Shown here: positions 22,737 to 22,997 of the stretch, piece by piece | Position numbering within the stretch: position 1 is the stretch's first letter | Layout: each line of letters starts with the position of its first letter | From: an uncultured Lachnospiraceae bacterium | Lineage (GTDB): Bacteria; Bacillota; Clostridia; Lachnospirales; Lachnospiraceae | Direction of reading: 5' to 3' | Length of the DNA stretch: 22,997 bases | NCBI GenBank assembly: GCA_910586025.1 | Contig: CAJUIO010000010.1 | Location: 1 to 22,997 of the forward strand | The notes under the pieces: model-generated | What the model saw: the letters and a program-made list of their open reading frames with translations, nothing else | Told to the model about the DNA's origin: nothing | Databases searched by the model: none | Position numbers and translations under genes: made by a program

Positions 22737-22772
22737 CAGAAATGCATCAATTAGTTGCTTTTCTCTTTTTAG

Positions 22773-22997
22773 TCAGGATCTGTTTCTATCGTTCCATACA
22801 TAATAATCCAAAAGCTCATAGATCCAATCATGAAGGGAAGAAAACCGAAAGCCCAGAGTCTGTGCCTTCTGCGTATTGATACTGTATTCCGGAACCCCGT
22901 TATAGGGAGCATTCTCTCCGGCTTTGTCAACAATCGCCTTTTTTCCTGTTTTCTTTTCCACATACTCAATGATTTCTCTCATCGAAATGGTTCCGCC
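22773..22997 (-). CDS. NAD-dependent epimerase/dehydratase family protein, C-terminal fragment (cut by window edge)
   Basis: The frame is open at the right edge (reading GGTISMREII) and ends in TGA at 22773, giving 74 residues. The pattern of a conserved GGTIS-like turn, a helix typical of the C-terminal part (REIIEYVEKKTGKK), and later SINTQKAQTLGF then SSLHDWIYELLDYY resembles the substrate-binding end of nucleotide-sugar epimerases and dehydratases. The Rossmann domain lies outside the window, so the activity cannot be specified. The internal ATG at 22982 is not the true start. No strong terminator is visible after the stop before the next promoter. Confidence 0.7.
   Translation of the reverse strand, partial: GGTISMREIIEYVEKKTGKKAIVDKAGENAPYNGVPEYSINTQKAQTLGFRFSSLHDWIYELLDYYVWNDRNRS

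Larger units (their letters stand above)
22491..22772. other. Promoter region of the Panacea-domain gene, no supported gene
   Basis: This 282-base gap holds a strong minus-strand promoter, a leader of about 210 bases, a small inverted repeat and tandem 10-base direct repeats. A 56-codon plus-strand frame (22584-22754) has no ribosome binding site and overlaps the promoter, so it is not called as a gene. Confidence 0.6.

Noticed and set aside
22584..22754. A 56-codon plus-strand frame opposite the Panacea gene promoter
   Set aside because: It has no ribosome binding site, no recognisable domain, and overlaps a strong minus-strand promoter. It is kept only as a candidate in the toxin question.
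22769..22969. A second minus-strand frame overlapping the epimerase fragment
   Set aside because: It is out of frame with the recognisable epimerase C-terminus and has no family features.

Overview
The window looks like chromosomal DNA of a low-to-mid-GC Gram-positive anaerobe of the class Clostridia, most likely a Lachnospiraceae-type gut bacterium. This rests on the gene order murE-priA-def-fmt-(Zn peptidase)-rsmB-rlmN-PP2C phosphatase-PASTA kinase-rsgA, on strong AGGAGG-type ribosome binding sites, on sigma-A-like promoters and on frequent GTG starts. Genus or species cannot be read from it. Every convincing gene lies on the minus strand, so transcription runs from high to low coordinates.

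Right end (22997-21495): the C-terminal end of a probable NAD-dependent sugar epimerase, then a 280-base promoter region, then a 331-residue regulator. That regulator has an MqsA-like zinc ribbon and helix-turn-helix joined to a Panacea (DUF4065) domain, and no toxin partner is visible. This part and its promoter region look more AT-rich than the core.

Core (21450-7039): recJ with a terminator, an AT-rich 320-base gap with a good promoter, then a tightly packed housekeeping run. The run covers peptidoglycan precursor synthesis (a murE-type ligase), replication restart (priA), N-terminal formyl-methionine handling (def, fmt), a membrane zinc peptidase, rRNA methylation (rsmB, rlmN), the PP2C phosphatase/PASTA kinase signalling pair and the ribosome-assembly GTPase rsgA. 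Gaps are 2-48 bases and murE nearly touches priA. Several genes use GTG starts set by clear Shine-Dalgarno sequences (recJ, fmt, rsmB, the phosphatase).

Accessory left part (7015-445): a chemoreceptor is paired with a small lipoprotein that carries a covalent-FMN motif. Next, with its own promoter, comes a five-gene operon: a hypothetical protein, an EamA-family transporter, a TIM-barrel isomerase-like protein and two different D-2-hydroxyacid dehydrogenases. The operon ends in a hairpin at 398-421. Start/stop overlaps and contiguity suggest translational coupling, and the set looks like a small uncharacterised hydroxyacid or sugar-acid pathway.

Left edge (about 378-1): an AT-rich leader on the minus strand with a near-consensus promoter, a 10-codon reading frame with a perfect ribosome binding site, a second 17-codon frame, and three successive intrinsic-terminator-like hairpins. 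Two Shine-Dalgarno sequences follow close to the edge. This looks like a translation-sensing attenuator for a gene that begins at or just beyond base 1, an arrangement typical of inducible antibiotic-resistance genes. It is the most interesting regulatory structure in the window.
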